Shown here: piece by piece, positions 4,380-6,051 of the stretch
How positions within the stretch are numbered: position 1 is the stretch's first letter
Layout of the letters: each line of letters begins with the position of its first letter
Program-made: the position numbers and the translations under genes
NCBI GenBank assembly: GCA_937902905.1
Contig: CALELW010000286.1
Location: 1-6,051, forward strand
DNA length: 6,051 bases
Direction: 5' to 3'
Source of the DNA: an uncultured Clostridium sp.
GTDB taxonomy: Bacteria; Bacillota; Clostridia; Lachnospirales; Lachnospiraceae
Notes under the pieces: generated by a model
Database searches by the model: none
What the model was told of the DNA's origin: nothing
Seen by the model: only the letters and a program-made list of their open reading frames with translations

Positions 4380-5738
4380 ATGAAAGGGAATCGTTCGATG
4401 CAGGATATGACAGAGGGAAGACCAATTTCACTGATACTGAAATTTTTCTTTCCTCTTTTATTTGGAATGTTATTCCAGCAATTTTATAACTTAGTAGACA
4501 CCGCCATTGTCGGAAAGTTTTTAGGCCCCAACGATTTGGCGGCAGTTGGTGCTACAGGTTCCGTGAACTTTTTAATTCTCGGATTCTGTATGGGCGTCTG
4601 CAATGGTTTTTCCATCCCAGTTGCCCAGAAATTCGGTGCAAAAGATGAGAGCGGTCTTCGTCGTTTTGTAGCAAACAGCGTTTGGCTCTCTATCATTTTT
4701 GCCGCTGTTATGACCGTTGTAGTCTGTATTTTGTGCCGTCAGATTTTAATTTGGATGGACACTCCGGCAAATATTTTAGATGGCTCCTACCGCTATATCT
4801 TTGTGATATTTTTAGGAATCCCTGTCACCTACTTATATAACCTGCTCTCCGGTATTATGAGAGCTCTTGGCGACAGCAAAACACCGCTCATTTTTCTCAT
4901 TATGTCCTCGGTCTTAAATATTCTTTTTGACCTTGGTGCAATTTTGATTTTACACATGGGCGTTGCAGGAGCTGCGTGGGCTACCGTTACTGCACAGGGT
5001 ATTTCCGGCGTTTTGTGTTTGATTTACATGAAAAAGAAATATACGATTTTGAAAATTTCAAAGGATGAATGGAAATTAAACGGAAGCTGCATTGCCAGAC
5101 TCTGTGGTATGGGAATTCCTATGGGACTTCAGTATTCGATTACAGCAATCGGCAGTGTCGTTTTGCAAACTGCCGTAAACCGTCTTGGCTCCACCGCAGT
5201 TGCAGCTGTTGCCTCCGGCGGAAAACTTGCCATGTTCTTCTGCTGTCCGTTTGACGCAATGGGTTCCACAATGTCCACATATGCCGGACAGAACTTAGGT
5301 GCCCAGAAACTTGACCGTGTAGACAAAGGAATTTTCGCATGCAGCGGGTTAGCTCTTGTTTATTCTGTGATTGCCTGTGCTGCCCTTTTGTTTACCGGAC
5401 AATATTTAGCACTTTTGTTTGTCGACGGCACAGAAACCCAGTTAATCGAAATGATTGCTGCATTCCTTCGTTGGAACTGCATTTTCTATTTCCCATTGGC
5501 ACTCGTAAACATTGTTCGTTTTACGATTCAGGGATTGGGATTTGGAAAATTAGCGATTTTAGCCGGTGTTTGTGAAATGGCTGCCAGAAGTATTGTCGGA
5601 TTCTATTTTGTTCCTGTATTCGGATTCACCGCCGCCTGCCTGGCAAGCCCAATCGCCTGGATGTTAGCGGATGTATTTTTGATTCCGGCGTATTTTCTTG
5701 TGGTGAGGTATTTAAAGAGGGAACTTTGTATAAGCTAG
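4380..5738 (+). CDS. MATE-family multidrug/organic-ion efflux transporter
   Basis: The protein has 452 residues, the usual length for the family, and is rich in hydrophobic stretches consistent with 12 membrane helices in two six-helix halves. Family signatures in the N-half are PLLFGMLFQQFYNLVDTAIV (25-44, with the helix-1 acidic residue D40 in the position used for cation coupling in MATE proteins), the GFSIPVAQKFGAKD region (76-89) and RALGDSKTPL (161-170). The C-half shows the repeat counterpart: GIPMGLQYSITAIG (245-258), YAGQNLGAQK (301-310) and IQGLGFGK (383-390). MATE proteins expel drugs or metabolites across the cytoplasmic membrane using a Na+ or H+ gradient; the substrate here cannot be predicted. 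ATG 4380 is preferred over an internal ATG at 4398 because GAGGT lies 9 bases upstream. The gene is monocistronic. Only a T-run follows directly after the stop, then a 130-bp hairpin element that lacks a downstream T-run. Confidence 0.95.
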   Translation: MKGNRSMQDMTEGRPISLILKFFFPLLFGMLFQQFYNLVDTAIVGKFLGPNDLAAVGATGSVNFLILGFCMGVCNGFSIPVAQKFGAKDESGLRRFVANSVWLSIIFAAVMTVVVCILCRQILIWMDTPANILDGSYRYIFVIFLGIPVTYLYNLLSGIMRALGDSKTPLIFLIMSSVLNILFDLGAILILHMGVAGAAWATVTAQGISGVLCLIYMKKKYTILKISKDEWKLNGSCIARLCGMGIPMGLQYSITAIGSVVLQTAVNRLGSTAVAAVASGGKLAMFFCCPFDAMGSTMSTYAGQNLGAQKLDRVDKGIFACSGLALVYSVIACAALLFTGQYLALLFVDGTETQLIEMIAAFLRWNCIFYFPLALVNIVRFTIQGLGFGKLAILAGVCEMAARSIVGFYFVPVFGFTAACLASPIAWMLADVFLIPAYFLVVRYLKRELCIS

Positions 5739-5759
5739 TTTTTTAATTTCATAATTCTT

Positions 5760-5889
5760 TCTCCTAAATAAATTGGTATCTCTTGTGCCGCTCCCGCTTG
5801 GCAAACGCGTAAGGGTATCGACATGTAAACTACACATGTCTCATACCCACGTGTTTGCAGCACAATCAATACCAATTTATTTTAGGAGA
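5760..5889. repeat. 130-bp long-arm palindromic element
   Basis: TCTCCTAAA + TAAATTGGTAT (5760-5779) pair with ATACCAATTTA + TTTAGGAGA (5869-5889) as 20 bp with one bulged T (5880). Inside, TTGTGCCGC (5783-5791) pairs with GCAGCACAA (5857-5865), with one mismatch. GCAAACGCGT (5801-5810) pairs with ACGTGTTTGC (5849-5858), sharing two bases with the previous helix. GGGTAT (5813-5818) pairs with ATACCC (5843-5848), and GACATGT (5820-5826) pairs with ACATGTC (5834-5840). One asymmetric internal loop (about 5792-5800) interrupts the arm. No T-run follows on the plus strand, so it is not a classical terminator. No coding potential is seen. Confidence 0.82.
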
Positions 5890-5963
5890 AACTATCAGAA
5901 ATTAAGAACCTCTCATCAAAGATTCCATCCATTTCTTTTTCACCGCAATTAACTTTCTAATAT

Positions 5964-6051
5964 TTGGTTATGATACATTTGCGGTCGATATTCGCAGCAT
6001 TTTAGGGTTCCGGTAATTTAACAAAAAAGATGGCTGGAGAGTGGGTTTGAA
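5964..6051. repeat. Partial, diverged left arm of the 1075-1323 palindrome family (cut by window edge)
   Basis: GGGTTCCGGTAATTT (about 6005-6019) matches GGATTCCCGTAATTT (1126-1140) at 13 of 15 positions. It is followed after exactly the same 21 bases by GTGGGTTTGA (1161-1170 in the first copy), an exact 10-base match. Upstream, a weaker match continues (GCGGTCGATATTCGCAGC against GTGTCAAATGTTCACTGC, 10 of 18). The rest of the copy, including the apex and right arm, would lie beyond the window. Between 5890 and 5963 I see only an ACCGCAA/TTGCGGT inverted repeat (5942-5948/5979-5985) and no gene. Confidence 0.65.

Noticed and set aside
5902..5967. Minus-strand reading frame ending IAVKKKWMESLMRGS that resembles a gene end
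   Set aside because: An in-frame stop lies about 22 codons upstream, there is no start with a ribosome site, and the upstream DNA belongs to the repeat. It could be a remnant, but nothing supports it.

Overview
The window looks like chromosomal DNA from a motile, low-to-moderate GC member of the Clostridia, most likely a Lachnospiraceae species of the Roseburia/Agathobacter/Lachnospira type. This is inferred from four things: the flagellin C-terminus at the left edge, strong AGGAGG ribosome binding sites, sigma-A-like promoters with A/T-rich spacers, and the gene families present. No transposase, integrase, tRNA, rRNA or CRISPR array is visible. All supported genes read left to right, and each appears to have its own promoter, so these look like single-gene units rather than one operon.

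Layout. Positions 1-109 hold the end of a flagellin gene, closed by a strong intrinsic terminator (182-230). The gene-free stretch 231-753 holds a -10-like box followed directly by a ~230-nt region of nested complementary segments (312 to about 540) that looks like a structured non-coding RNA. Then come a 13-bp inverted repeat overlapping a good promoter (590-617), a leader terminator or attenuator (651-689) and a start-proximal hairpin. A 106-residue three-helix membrane protein of unknown function follows (754-1074). The next 340 bases are mostly one giant imperfect palindrome (about 1075-1323), whose terminal T-run touches the -35 box of the next promoter. Positions 1414-3534 encode the most interesting protein, a chemoreceptor with about six membrane helices, no visible HAMP domain, an intact CheA/CheW-interaction tip, and a complete C-terminal YcgR/PilZ-type c-di-GMP-binding module. 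Its 3' end and downstream region (3518-3653) carry several alternative hairpins ending in a probable terminator. A 168-residue SEC-C zinc-knuckle protein (3737-4243) and a 452-residue MATE-family efflux transporter (4380-5738) follow, each with its own promoter. The right end has a 130-bp long-arm hairpin (5760-5889) and, at the edge, a partial diverged copy of the 1075-1323 palindrome.

How the parts relate. Flagellin and the chemoreceptor-PilZ fusion point to a motility and second-messenger theme: the fusion could let receptor arrays sense c-di-GMP, or tether a flagellar brake to the receptor. The SEC-C protein and the MATE pump have no evident functional tie to motility. The unusual non-coding content (one candidate structured RNA, two classes of long palindrome, one attenuator-like leader) is the least explained part of the window.
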